A stretch of 6,692 bases of DNA from Clostridia bacterium (lineage in GTDB: Bacteria > Bacillota_A > Clostridia > Oscillospirales > CAG-272). Positions 1 through 5,659 of this stretch are shown piece by piece. The translations under genes were made by a program, and so were the position numbers. Under the pieces are notes generated by a model. That model did no database searches and had not been told where the DNA came from. It worked only from the letters and a program-made list of their open reading frames with translations. Location: NCBI GenBank assembly GCA_017468115.1, contig JAFUJS010000057.1, forward strand, positions 1-6,692. Direction: 5' to 3'. Each line of letters opens with the position of its first letter. Positions within the stretch are counted from its first letter, which is position 1.

Positions 1-93
1 ATTTACAAGAAAAACAAGCCTGATTTTTTGAATTCGGAGACAAATCAACAAAAATTCGTTAATTGTTATGCAAAATACACAAAAAAACATTTG

Positions 94-109
94 TTTTTTT
101 TTTTTTTTT
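94..109. repeat. T16 homopolymer run upstream of the LRR-protein promoter
   Basis: Sixteen consecutive T residues lie just 5' of the -35 box, which starts at 117. The A-rich stretch 81-89 (AAAAAAACA) is complementary to 92-100 (TGTTTTTTT), giving an A/T-only inverted repeat. The run could be an AT-rich UP-like element, a slippage-prone tract, or a weak terminator for a plus-strand gene left of the window. The sequence does not decide between these. The rest of 1-93 shows no gene or clear site. Confidence 0.6.
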
Positions 110-116
110 GTTTAAC

Positions 117-150
117 TTGACAGTTTTCCACATCTATGTTAGAATATAAT
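117..150 (+). promoter_or_regulatory. Sigma-A-type promoter of the LRR-protein gene
   Basis: A perfect -35 box TTGACA (117-122) is followed after 17 nt by TAGAAT (140-145), which carries an extended -10 TG at 137-138. A second -10-like TATAAT at 145-150 overlaps it but would need a 22-nt spacer, so TAGAAT is preferred. Transcription would begin around 152-156 and leave a 5' UTR of roughly 25 nt. No operator-like repeat is obvious here apart from the upstream A/T palindrome. Confidence 0.75.
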
Positions 151-168
151 AAACAATAAATAGTACTC

Positions 169-175
169 AGGAGAG
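169..175 (+). promoter_or_regulatory. Ribosome binding site of the LRR-protein gene
   Basis: AGGAGAG ends 4 nt before the ATG at 180, with its AGGAG core 6 nt away. It fixes this ATG as the start. The following codons encode a good signal peptide, which agrees. Confidence 0.75.
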
Positions 176-179
176 TTTT

Positions 180-2471
180 ATGAAAAAGAAGTTATTAATA
201 TTTGCTCTTATGCTTACCATGCTTGTATGCCTGCTTGCAATTTCAGTAAGCGCAGAAACAATTACCTATGAGAATGAGGAGATTGAACTGGTAAATAATC
301 TGGGCGACCCTTCCTGGTATACAGGCACCGTTGCTGAGAAAATTACAGACAAGGACTCTATTGTAATTCTGAAGGATGCCGACGGAAATAAAAAGGCTTT
401 TCCATCTTACTACATCTTCCGCTTTGTTGTAAGTAACGACACGGTTTATATTAACTACGCCGATGACGCTAAAAACCCTGGAGTTGATTATTCCTTTGTC
501 AACGCAAATCAAGAAACGCAGTATTCTAGCGGTAGCATTTACTATGCGGAAATTCCAAGCGGCGTTACAAAGGCAATCCAAAACTACATTTTCGGTAGAG
601 AAAACGGTATCGCTTATGAAACAAATTGCGTGGAAATTGTTTTGCCTGACTCTATTACCGAAATGAGCGCACAGTGCTTTAGGAAGATGCCTGTCTGCAA
701 AAAAATCACACTTCCTAAGAATGTAAAAACCATTGCCAGCTGGGCTTTTTCCGGCTCAACGGCACTTACAGAGGTTGTTGTTCCCGAGGGATGTCTGCTT
801 GAAACAACAGGTAACAGCTTTAGTGGCTGTACCAGCCTTACAATATTTAATTTTGCAAACCTTTCCAAGCTTACCTCAATAGGCGGTAGTGCATTTGAAT
901 CCTGCGCTTTAATCGGCAAGGTGGACCTGTCCAACTGTGCAGACTTGGTTACAATTGGCAACAAGGCCTTTAAGAGCTGTAAGAGTATTACGAGCGTTGA
1001 TATATCCAATGCAACCGAACTCGAAACCATAGATTTTGAGGCGTTTTACGTTTGCTCCGCTATAACAGAGATTAAATTTGCAAACACACCGAACCTTGCC
1101 ACTATTGGCTACTCTGCATTTAGCGGCACTACAAGTCTTGAAAAAATTTACATTGACCTGTCAAGCGTTACGACAATTGGGTACAGCGCCTTTATGTTTA
1201 CAGGCAAAAACGATGCAGGAAACACAAAAACCGTTTGGTATACTCCCGATGGGGAAAGGCTTGTTAACCTTTATAGCTTGACAACCCTTCCGCAAAGTGC
1301 TTTTGCGTCCTCTAACCTGGGTGGTGGCGCAAGCGACCCTACGAAAATTATTTGGCCAAAAGAAATTAAGGTTATGGAGTGCTCAAGCGACGGTCAGCAG
1401 TTCAGAAAGTGCAACATAGTAGGCACAATGATACTTAATTTTTCCACCGAGGCGCTTGCTGAAAACACAACGAGAGGCATTTCAAACTGGTCCTTAAGAG
1501 GAAATAGCTTTGACACTCTTATTATTACAGGAGATTGTGTAACAATAAAGGGTAGCGCACTTTCCGATGTATCAACACTTACTAAGATTGTTATTTTGGA
1601 TTCTTCGATTGATGTAACAGGTGCAGATGTTTTCAACAAGACAGTTGACCTTTATTGCTATGCCAACGCATTTACAACAAATACAACAATTAACAAAACA
1701 AACGTAATCAATATCACAGCACACGACTATGCATATTACGGTGCTTGCGGTGCAGATTGTAAGGTAACTCTTGCAAGCGATAGCACCGTGGCAACAATAG
1801 CTACACCTGTTCACACAGATGAGGGTGTTGTAGATAGCCTATACTGTCCAATCGGTGCAGTGGTTAATTACACCTGTAAGTATTGTAAGAGAGTGAGAAC
1901 AGAGGGCGAGGGCACAGAACACAGCCACACGGTTGCAGTTATTGTTTATAATGACGGCTTTACAAGCGCAGGACTTAAAACTCTTAAGTGCGCAGGCCAG
2001 GGCTGTACCTCAACTCTTGAGGAGGGAGAGCCAACCCTGCCAATCTTTGTAATCAATGGCTATACAAAATCAGAAACAGGCTCCCTTGCACAAAGCTTTG
2101 CAATTAACAGAGAGGCTTTTGAAGAGTATATTAACGCAGGCAATGATTTGACCTATGGCCTTGTCGCTGCTGTAAAGCACGAAAAGCTTGGTACACTTGA
2201 CGGCAAGCTATTTACAAGCAAGGGCAACAAGATTAACGAAAAGGTTGCAACAGTTGACTTCACAAATCGTCCATATGATATTATGGAGCTTGTAATTGCC
2301 GGACTTACAGAAGCAAACGCAGATGTAGAGGTATATTGCTGTGCATACTATACAGTAGGCGACAATGTTTACTATATGGGTCAAGAGGGCGTAGGCGATA
2401 CTGCCAGCGCAGTAACAATAGCAACAGCGCCAACAGTACAGGATGCTGTCCTTCCAACAAAGGAAGACTGA
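180..2471 (+). CDS. Secreted BspA-like leucine-rich-repeat (LRR_5) surface protein
   Basis: Exported protein of 763 residues, probably extracellular or wall-associated; ligand unknown. Residues 1-25 are a signal peptide (KKK, hydrophobic core, SVSA then E, a type I cleavage site). Residues about 26-125 are a non-repeat region containing FPSYYIF. From about 155 to 340 there are eight consecutive LRR_5/BspA repeats: the key Phe of each (C/A/S)F motif falls at 167, 190, 214, 239, 264, 289, 314 and 338, a spacing of 23-25 residues. Typical units read IGxxAFxxCxxL. A less regular repeat-like block runs from about 370 to 490. Residues about 514-612 hold two Cys pairs, C566-x2-C569 and C604-x4-C609, each preceded by His residues. 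Residues about 617-750 form a further folded-looking region. There is no C-terminal membrane segment, LPXTG tail or obvious cell-wall-binding repeat. BspA-like proteins are known for adhesion and protein binding, but that role is inference here. The gene stands alone with its own promoter and terminator. Confidence 0.85.
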   Translation: MKKKLLIFALMLTMLVCLLAISVSAETITYENEEIELVNNLGDPSWYTGTVAEKITDKDSIVILKDADGNKKAFPSYYIFRFVVSNDTVYINYADDAKNPGVDYSFVNANQETQYSSGSIYYAEIPSGVTKAIQNYIFGRENGIAYETNCVEIVLPDSITEMSAQCFRKMPVCKKITLPKNVKTIASWAFSGSTALTEVVVPEGCLLETTGNSFSGCTSLTIFNFANLSKLTSIGGSAFESCALIGKVDLSNCADLVTIGNKAFKSCKSITSVDISNATELETIDFEAFYVCSAITEIKFANTPNLATIGYSAFSGTTSLEKIYIDLSSVTTIGYSAFMFTGKNDAGNTKTVWYTPDGERLVNLYSLTTLPQSAFASSNLGGGASDPTKIIWPKEIKVMECSSDGQQFRKCNIVGTMILNFSTEALAENTTRGISNWSLRGNSFDTLIITGDCVTIKGSALSDVSTLTKIVILDSSIDVTGADVFNKTVDLYCYANAFTTNTTINKTNVINITAHDYAYYGACGADCKVTLASDSTVATIATPVHTDEGVVDSLYCPIGAVVNYTCKYCKRVRTEGEGTEHSHTVAVIVYNDGFTSAGLKTLKCAGQGCTSTLEEGEPTLPIFVINGYTKSETGSLAQSFAINREAFEEYINAGNDLTYGLVAAVKHEKLGTLDGKLFTSKGNKINEKVATVDFTNRPYDIMELVIAGLTEANADVEVYCCAYYTVGDNVYYMGQEGVGDTASAVTIATAPTVQDAVLPTKED

Positions 2472-2480
2472 TATAACAAG

Positions 2481-2508
2481 AAAAGAGTAGCCACGGCTAC
2501 TCTTTTTT
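2481..2508 (+). terminator. Rho-independent terminator of the LRR-protein gene
   Basis: The arms AAAAGAGTAGCC (2481-2492) and GGCTACTCTTTT (2495-2506) are perfectly complementary. The inner C-G pair probably opens to give a CACG tetraloop. A T6 run (2503-2508) follows, starting 10 nt after the stop codon's neighbourhood at 2469-2471. The 5' arm begins with four A residues, so the hairpin could also work on the minus strand as a back-up behind rplL. Confidence 0.88.
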
Positions 2509-2515
2509 AATAGTA

Positions 2516-2553
2516 CAAATAAAAATGGCTACCCGATTGGGTAGCCATTTTAA
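2516..2553 (-). terminator. Rho-independent terminator of the rplJL operon
   Basis: A 13-bp perfect stem pairs 2522-2534 with 2539-2551 around a GATT/AATC tetraloop, 20-odd nt past the rplL stop codon. On the minus strand the stem runs into TTTTTATTT, a better U-tract than the one on the plus strand, so rplL is the main client. It could also act as a second plus-strand stop. It shares the GGCTAC/GTAGCC core with the adjacent hairpin. Confidence 0.88.
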
Positions 2554-2572
2554 GTAGGAAATTGTTTTATAA

Positions 2573-2944
2573 TTACTTAACCTCAGCCTTTGCGCCAGCC
2601 TCTGTAAGCTGCTTAGCAATGTCTTCAGCTGTTTCCTTAGAAACTGCTTCCTTAATAGCCTTTGGAGCGCTTTCAACAAGCTCCTTAGCTTCCTTAAGGC
2701 CAAGACCGGTGATCTCACGAACAACCTTGATAACGTTAAGCTTGGAAGCGCCAGCCTCAACAAGAACAACGTCAAATTCTGTCTTCTCCTCAACAGGAGC
2801 AGCAGCAACAGCAGCACCAGCAACTGCAACAGGAGCAGCGGATACGCCGAATTCTTCCTCAACTGCCTTTACAAGGTCAGCAAGCTCGAGAATAGTAAGA
2901 GTTTTGATTTCTTCAACGATATTTGTAATCTTTTCGTTAGCCAT
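2573..2944 (-). CDS. rplL: 50S ribosomal protein L7/L12
   Basis: Full-length L7/L12 of 123 residues, normal for the family. It forms dimers bound to L10 in the ribosomal stalk, where it recruits and stimulates the translational GTPases. Residues 1-33 are the helical dimerisation and L10-binding domain. Residues about 35-52 are the Ala/Val/Pro-rich flexible hinge. Residues 54-123 are the globular C-terminal domain, with the conserved core [20 protein letters not shown] (68-87), the factor-binding surface. The ATG follows a GGAGG ribosome binding site (2955-2959) by 10 nt. The gene lies 76 nt after rplJ and is followed by a terminator, not by rpoB, which is its usual neighbour in Firmicutes. 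The hydrophobic frames on the other strand and in the -1 frame are artefacts of the Ala-rich codons. Confidence 0.98.
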   Translation of the reverse strand: MANEKITNIVEEIKTLTILELADLVKAVEEEFGVSAAPVAVAGAAVAAAPVEEKTEFDVVLVEAGASKLNVIKVVREITGLGLKEAKELVESAPKAIKEAVSKETAEDIAKQLTEAGAKAEVK

Positions 2945-3020
2945 GATAAATAATCCTCCGTAAAATTGAATTAATAAATTTTTTTAATTTTTATACATTT
3001 ATTAGGCAATGTATGAAGCC
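2945..3020 (-). promoter_or_regulatory. rplJ-rplL spacer with small hairpin and A-rich rplL ribosome binding region
   Basis: The 76-nt spacer contains a 7-bp perfect inverted repeat, ATACATT (2993-2999) and AATGTAT (3008-3014), with an 8-nt loop. On the minus strand it is followed by an A-rich stretch and then the GGAGG of rplL. No U-tract follows the hairpin, so it is not a terminator. L12 is needed in several copies per L10, and this open A-rich lead-in may help by raising rplL translation or by offering an RNA processing site. That role is inference. Confidence 0.4.
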
Positions 3021-3533
3021 TTATTCAGCAGCAGACTCGCCACCCTTGCTGTCAATAACAGCCTGAATAGCACGAGCAAAGCCGGAGATAGGACCTTGAA
3101 TGCTTCCCAAGAATCTTGCGAGGAGAACCTCTCTTGATGGGATTTCAGCAAGAGCCACAACGGTGTTTGCATCTACAACTGCATTCTCAAGGAAACCGCC
3201 CTTAATTTCAAAGGAGCTAACCTTATCAGCGTATTCCTTAGCGATTTTTGCTGGAGCAATTGGATCATCATAACCGAAAGCGATAGCGCTCATACCGTTA
3301 AGATTTTCCTTCATAGCGCTGTAACCTACTTCATCACAAGCACGACCAATGAGTGTATTTTTAACAACCATGTAGTCAACACCTGCTTTTCTGAAAGCAG
3401 CACGCATTTTTGTATCATTTTCAACAGTGATACCCTGGTACTGAACAAGAACACCGGACTGAGCTCTCTTCATCTTTTCAACAAGCTCGGCAACAACGGC
3501 CTTCTTTTGTTCAAGAACTGAAATGCTTGGCAT
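3021..3533 (-). CDS. rplJ: 50S ribosomal protein L10
   Basis: L10 of 170 residues, normal length. It binds 23S rRNA at the stalk base and carries L7/L12 dimers on its C-terminal helix. The N-terminal RNA-binding domain shows the family pattern: an initial helix (KKAVVAELVEKM, 10-21), the strand and loop VLVQYQGITV (28-37), and the basic VVKNTLIGRA (56-65). AIAFGYDDPIAPAK (83-96) and the segment before EVLLARFLGSIQ (135-146) are also typical. The last ~30 residues form the L12-binding helix. The start is set by a strong TAAGGAGG (3541-3548) 7 nt upstream. It is the first gene of a two-gene operon behind a strong promoter and a structured leader, and free L10(L12)4 is the likely feedback signal. 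Confidence 0.98.
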   Translation of the reverse strand: MPSISVLEQKKAVVAELVEKMKRAQSGVLVQYQGITVENDTKMRAAFRKAGVDYMVVKNTLIGRACDEVGYSAMKENLNGMSAIAFGYDDPIAPAKIAKEYADKVSSFEIKGGFLENAVVDANTVVALAEIPSREVLLARFLGSIQGPISGFARAIQAVIDSKGGESAAE

Positions 3534-3540
3534 AAAACAA

Positions 3541-3548
3541 CCTCCTTA
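3541..3548 (-). promoter_or_regulatory. Strong ribosome binding site of rplJ
   Basis: On the minus strand TAAGGAGG sits 7 nt before the ATG, close to the ideal Shine-Dalgarno sequence. It lies just past the U-tract of the attenuator hairpin, so control of rplJ looks to be at transcription rather than by hiding this site. Confidence 0.8.
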
Positions 3549-3563
3549 GTTATTTCCGACAGC

Positions 3564-3620
3564 AAAAGAAAAAATCTTTTTCCGAGTAAAGACGCAAATA
3601 TCCACACCGAAAAAAGATTT
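3564..3620 (-). terminator. Putative attenuator terminator in the rplJ leader
   Basis: On the minus strand AAATCTTTTTTCGG (3620-3607) can pair with 3585-3572. The outer ten pairs are perfect, and four inner pairs include two G-U wobbles; the loop is 21 nt. TTT C TTTT follows (3571-3564). The stem is AU-rich, so this is a weaker terminator than those downstream, which suits a conditional one. Its 5' arm is also the 3' arm of a competing stem (3607-3617 with 3640-3650). Confidence 0.6.
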
Positions 3621-3650
3621 AATTATTTAAGTTATTAATTCTTTCCTCGG
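3607..3650 (-). promoter_or_regulatory. Putative antiterminator stem in the rplJ leader
   Basis: On the minus strand CCGAGGAAAGA (3650-3640) is complementary over 11 pairs, two of them G-U, to TCTTTTTTCGG (3617-3607). That second segment is the 5' arm of the attenuator terminator, so the two stems cannot coexist. The CCGAGG segment also belongs to the conserved L10-leader core, so bound L10(L12)4 would be expected to hold it and let the terminator form. Confidence 0.55.
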
Positions 3651-3686
3651 CAGGGAGCATACGCAATTACTGAGACCTGCTGTCTT
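3640..3686 (-). ncRNA. Ribosomal protein L10 leader (L10-binding element)
   Basis: The minus-strand leader contains AAAGACAGCAGG, then a 21-nt internal stretch, then CCTGCCGAGG. GCAGG (3680-3676) pairs with CCTGC (3654-3650). AGAC, the G-rich 5' arm and the trailing CCGAGG match my memory of the L10-leader RNA family found ahead of rplJ in Firmicutes. In Bacillus subtilis the L10(L12)4 complex binds this kind of leader and causes premature termination of rplJL. The position directly upstream of rplJ and the downstream switch stems fit the same mechanism here. Confidence 0.85.
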
Positions 3687-3701
3687 TGGATTAGCCTTGA
3701 C

Positions 3702-3730
3702 ATTATAGCACACTAAATATGGCTTGTCAA
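3702..3730 (-). promoter_or_regulatory. Perfect consensus sigma-A promoter of rplJL
   Basis: On the minus strand TTGACA (3730-3725), a 17-nt spacer and TATAAT (3707-3702) make an exact consensus promoter, as expected for a highly expressed ribosomal operon. Transcription should start around 3697-3695, which gives a leader of about 160 nt. A TGTCAA at 3702-3697 is the inverse of the -35 hexamer and overlaps the last base of the -10. It may be chance. Confidence 0.92.
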
Positions 3731-3749
3731 TAGCTTTTTTGAAAAATTT

Positions 3750-4703
3750 TTATTTTAATTTCCTAATGTCAGAGCCCACGAATTTTTTAATAGTAAAGTC
3801 GCCAAAAAGACGGCTTGTAATTCTATCGTCGTAAAGCTTTTGAATTTCCGCACCCTTTAGGTTGGTGCTTGCAATAATAGGCAAATTTTTGTTAAGCCTT
3901 GTATTAATAATGTTGTAAAGACACGCCTTTGTAAAGCCGGAAACCATCTCAACGCCAAGGTCGTCGATAATAAGCAGGTCAGCCTCTAAATATCTGTCGC
4001 CCAAAATCTCTGCATCCTCATCAAAGCGGTCCCTGAAGCGGTCCTTATCAAAGTCGGAGAAGATATTTTGTGCCGTTTCGTAAACTACATTATAGCCCCT
4101 TTCGATAAGCTCCCTTGCCACAGAGGTGGAAAGGTGGGTTTTACCAAGCCCTGTGCCGCCTACAAAAAGCAGGTTTTCCTTGTCCTTGTCAAAATCTCTT
4201 ATGTAGTCCTTAAGATAATTTACAAGCCTTTCCATTTCCCCCTTGTCCTCATAATATTCGAGGCTAAAGGAGTCAAAGCTCTGGGTTTTGAGCAGGTTTC
4301 CGATGCCGGAGCTTTCCAGCTGCTTTTCAACAAGGGCGGCACGGTAGCACTTACACATTTTGCCGTCTGCAAAGCCGTAATCGTTGCAAAGCTCACATCT
4401 GTACTTAATATCTGTATAATTGGAATCAAAGCCGTTTGCCACAAGAAGGGCACAGCGCTTTTCTTGAAGGGCGAGGTTTTTTGCCTTTACCTCATCAAGT
4501 CGCTCCTTAAGACCGTCCTTTCCCTGCATAGCCACAGCCATAATCTCTGTGCCCGTCTTGGAAAGCTGATTGTCGATATCAATAATCTCGGGGATTTTAT
4601 CATAAACCTGGGCAAGGCGCATATTTGCCTCGCTTTCGTTAAGCCTGCGGCGGTTTTCAAATTCGTCGTGAACGGCTATAACATTCTTTTTAAGAAAGCT
4701 CAT
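3750..4703 (-). CDS. dnaC: DnaC/DnaI-like AAA+ helicase loader ATPase
   Basis: ATPase of 317 residues, similar in length to DnaI-type loaders, which place the replicative DnaB-type helicase on DNA at origins and restarted forks. The helical N-terminal part (1-95) probably contacts the helicase. It is followed by a zinc-type cluster C103-x2-C106-x10-C117-x-C119, as in Firmicute DnaI. The AAA+ domain spans about 140-317: Walker A GGTGLGKT (182-189), Walker B LLIIDDLG (243-250), a sensor-1-like IIASTN (276-281), and the arginine-bearing DDRITSRLFGD (292-302). The start codon overlaps the stop of the upstream DnaD-like gene in an ATGA, behind an AAGGA site (4716-4712), so translation is probably coupled. 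IstB of insertion sequences is a related ATPase, but the Cys cluster, the DnaD neighbour and the lack of a transposase argue against it. The gene ends 46 nt before the rplJ upstream region with no clear terminator. Confidence 0.92.
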   Translation of the reverse strand: MSFLKKNVIAVHDEFENRRRLNESEANMRLAQVYDKIPEIIDIDNQLSKTGTEIMAVAMQGKDGLKERLDEVKAKNLALQEKRCALLVANGFDSNYTDIKYRCELCNDYGFADGKMCKCYRAALVEKQLESSGIGNLLKTQSFDSFSLEYYEDKGEMERLVNYLKDYIRDFDKDKENLLFVGGTGLGKTHLSTSVARELIERGYNVVYETAQNIFSDFDKDRFRDRFDEDAEILGDRYLEADLLIIDDLGVEMVSGFTKACLYNIINTRLNKNLPIIASTNLKGAEIQKLYDDRITSRLFGDFTIKKFVGSDIRKLK

Positions 4704-5650
4704 TTTTTCTTTCCTTTCGCAATTTTTTCCGAGGAGCGCTTCAAGGCAGCCTCGAAGAAGTCGTCAGCATCAAAGCTGGACTCGGACACCTTGCTCTTGT
4801 AAGCCTGCATAGCTTCCTCAGCCGCCTCTGCGGTCTTAATACCGCTGGAAAGCCAGTTTTCAATAACCTTTGCAGTATAAGAGGGGGATGGCTTGCCTGT
4901 GTTGGCAACTGTGATTTCATACGCCTTTTCAATCAGCTCAAAGCTAACCTTGGCATTAATCCAGCCCTCAAAAATATCTCTTTCACGCTTGATAAACTCA
5001 CGCTCGCCAATGCCAAAAAGCCTTCTTATTTTATATTCAAGGGAGCGCTTGTTTTTGCGAGCCGAGAAGTGGCTTTCAAGCTTGTCGTAGGTGTCAACAC
5101 CCTCATCGTAAAGATTTTTTGCGGTTTTTCTTATGTAAGCCCAGCTTGCCTTGTCGCATTCCTTACAATGCTCAAGAAGCAGCAAAATATAGTCGTCGCT
5201 GAACCTGTAAAAGCTCTTTAGGTTAATTACATTATTATAGTCAGGAGTATTAAAGCTCTTTTCAAGCACGGCTTGACAGCCCACAAAAAGCGCCTCAATT
5301 TCCTTGTTTTCCTCAATAAATGCGGCAATTTGCTTGCCTGTGTAGGTAGGCATAGAGTTTTTCTCGGCACTTTCAATGGCGCTAGCCGCCAAAATGCCTG
5401 CATCTAAGCCCTCTACCGCTATAACACCTCTTTCAGCCCAAAAGGCAAGGGCACATTTGATATCGTTTATTTCAAGGTCTAAATCCGTTGCAAGCTTGTC
5501 AATACATCCGTCAAAATTCGACAAGCAGGACATGTAATTAAAGATGGAAAGAAGAACCTTAAGCTGAGCTTCGTCAGCATCCCTCACGTGCTCCGAAACA
5601 GAGGCAGGTAGGTTCAAAATACCACCGCTATATTTAATTTCTATTTTCAT
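4700..5650 (-). CDS. DnaD-domain replication protein (probable helicase-loading partner)
   Basis: Protein of 316 residues with the architecture of the Firmicute DnaD/DnaB primosome family, which remodels DNA and helps recruit the helicase and its loader. Residues about 25-80 look like a winged-helix domain (EAQLKVLLSIFNYM, then a recognition-helix-like region, then AFWAERGVIAVE). Two DnaD-type helical segments follow: about 115-190, containing SWAYIRKTAKNLYDEG, and about 205-285, containing the YxxxIxxxW-type signature YTAKVIENW (258-266, with Val at the Ile position). The tail is Lys-rich (ending KGKKK) and may contact DNA. The ATG lies 9 nt after the tsaD stop. Its AGAGG site (5660-5656) overlaps that stop codon. 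It overlaps the helicase-loader gene by 4 nt, which supports a joint job. It is not an exact match to B. subtilis DnaD, which is shorter, so I give no symbol. Confidence 0.88.
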   Translation of the reverse strand: MKIEIKYSGGILNLPASVSEHVRDADEAQLKVLLSIFNYMSCLSNFDGCIDKLATDLDLEINDIKCALAFWAERGVIAVEGLDAGILAASAIESAEKNSMPTYTGKQIAAFIEENKEIEALFVGCQAVLEKSFNTPDYNNVINLKSFYRFSDDYILLLLEHCKECDKASWAYIRKTAKNLYDEGVDTYDKLESHFSARKNKRSLEYKIRRLFGIGEREFIKRERDIFEGWINAKVSFELIEKAYEITVANTGKPSPSYTAKVIENWLSSGIKTAEAAEEAMQAYKSKVSESSFDADDFFEAALKRSSEKIAKGKKK

Positions 5651-5659
5651 TTTTACCTC

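Noticed and set aside
1..93. Tail of an upstream gene or an RNA gene at the left edge
   Set aside because: There is no credible reading frame or stable GC-containing structure; only AT-rich sequence with weak inverted repeats.
219..233. Cys17 of the LRR protein as a lipoprotein lipobox
   Set aside because: The preceding residues are M-L-V, without the small residue needed at -1. A normal type I site (SVSA before E26) lies downstream.
2448..2471. LPTKED at the C-terminus of the LRR protein as a sortase signal
   Set aside because: It lacks the LPXTG pattern, and no hydrophobic segment or basic tail follows before the stop.
2497..2963. Open frames overlapping rplL on both strands, Leu- or Ser/Ala-rich
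   Set aside because: The low-complexity composition comes from the Ala-rich hinge of L7/L12 read in other frames. One of them also runs through the terminator hairpin.
3731..3760. AAAAATTTTT palindrome after the loader gene as a terminator
   Set aside because: The stem is A/T only and too weak, with no GC core. Listed only as absence of a clear terminator.
3750..4703. Loader ATPase as IstB of an IS21-type insertion sequence
   Set aside because: There is no IstA, no terminal inverted repeats or target duplication, and the N-terminal Cys cluster plus the coupled DnaD-like gene fit a replication loader.
4068..4802. Long open frame on the plus strand (244 codons) opposite the helicase-loader gene
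   Set aside because: It lies antisense to a gene with intact Walker motifs, has no ribosome binding site worth naming, and its hydrophobic stretches are the mirror of the loader's Asp/Lys/Glu codons.
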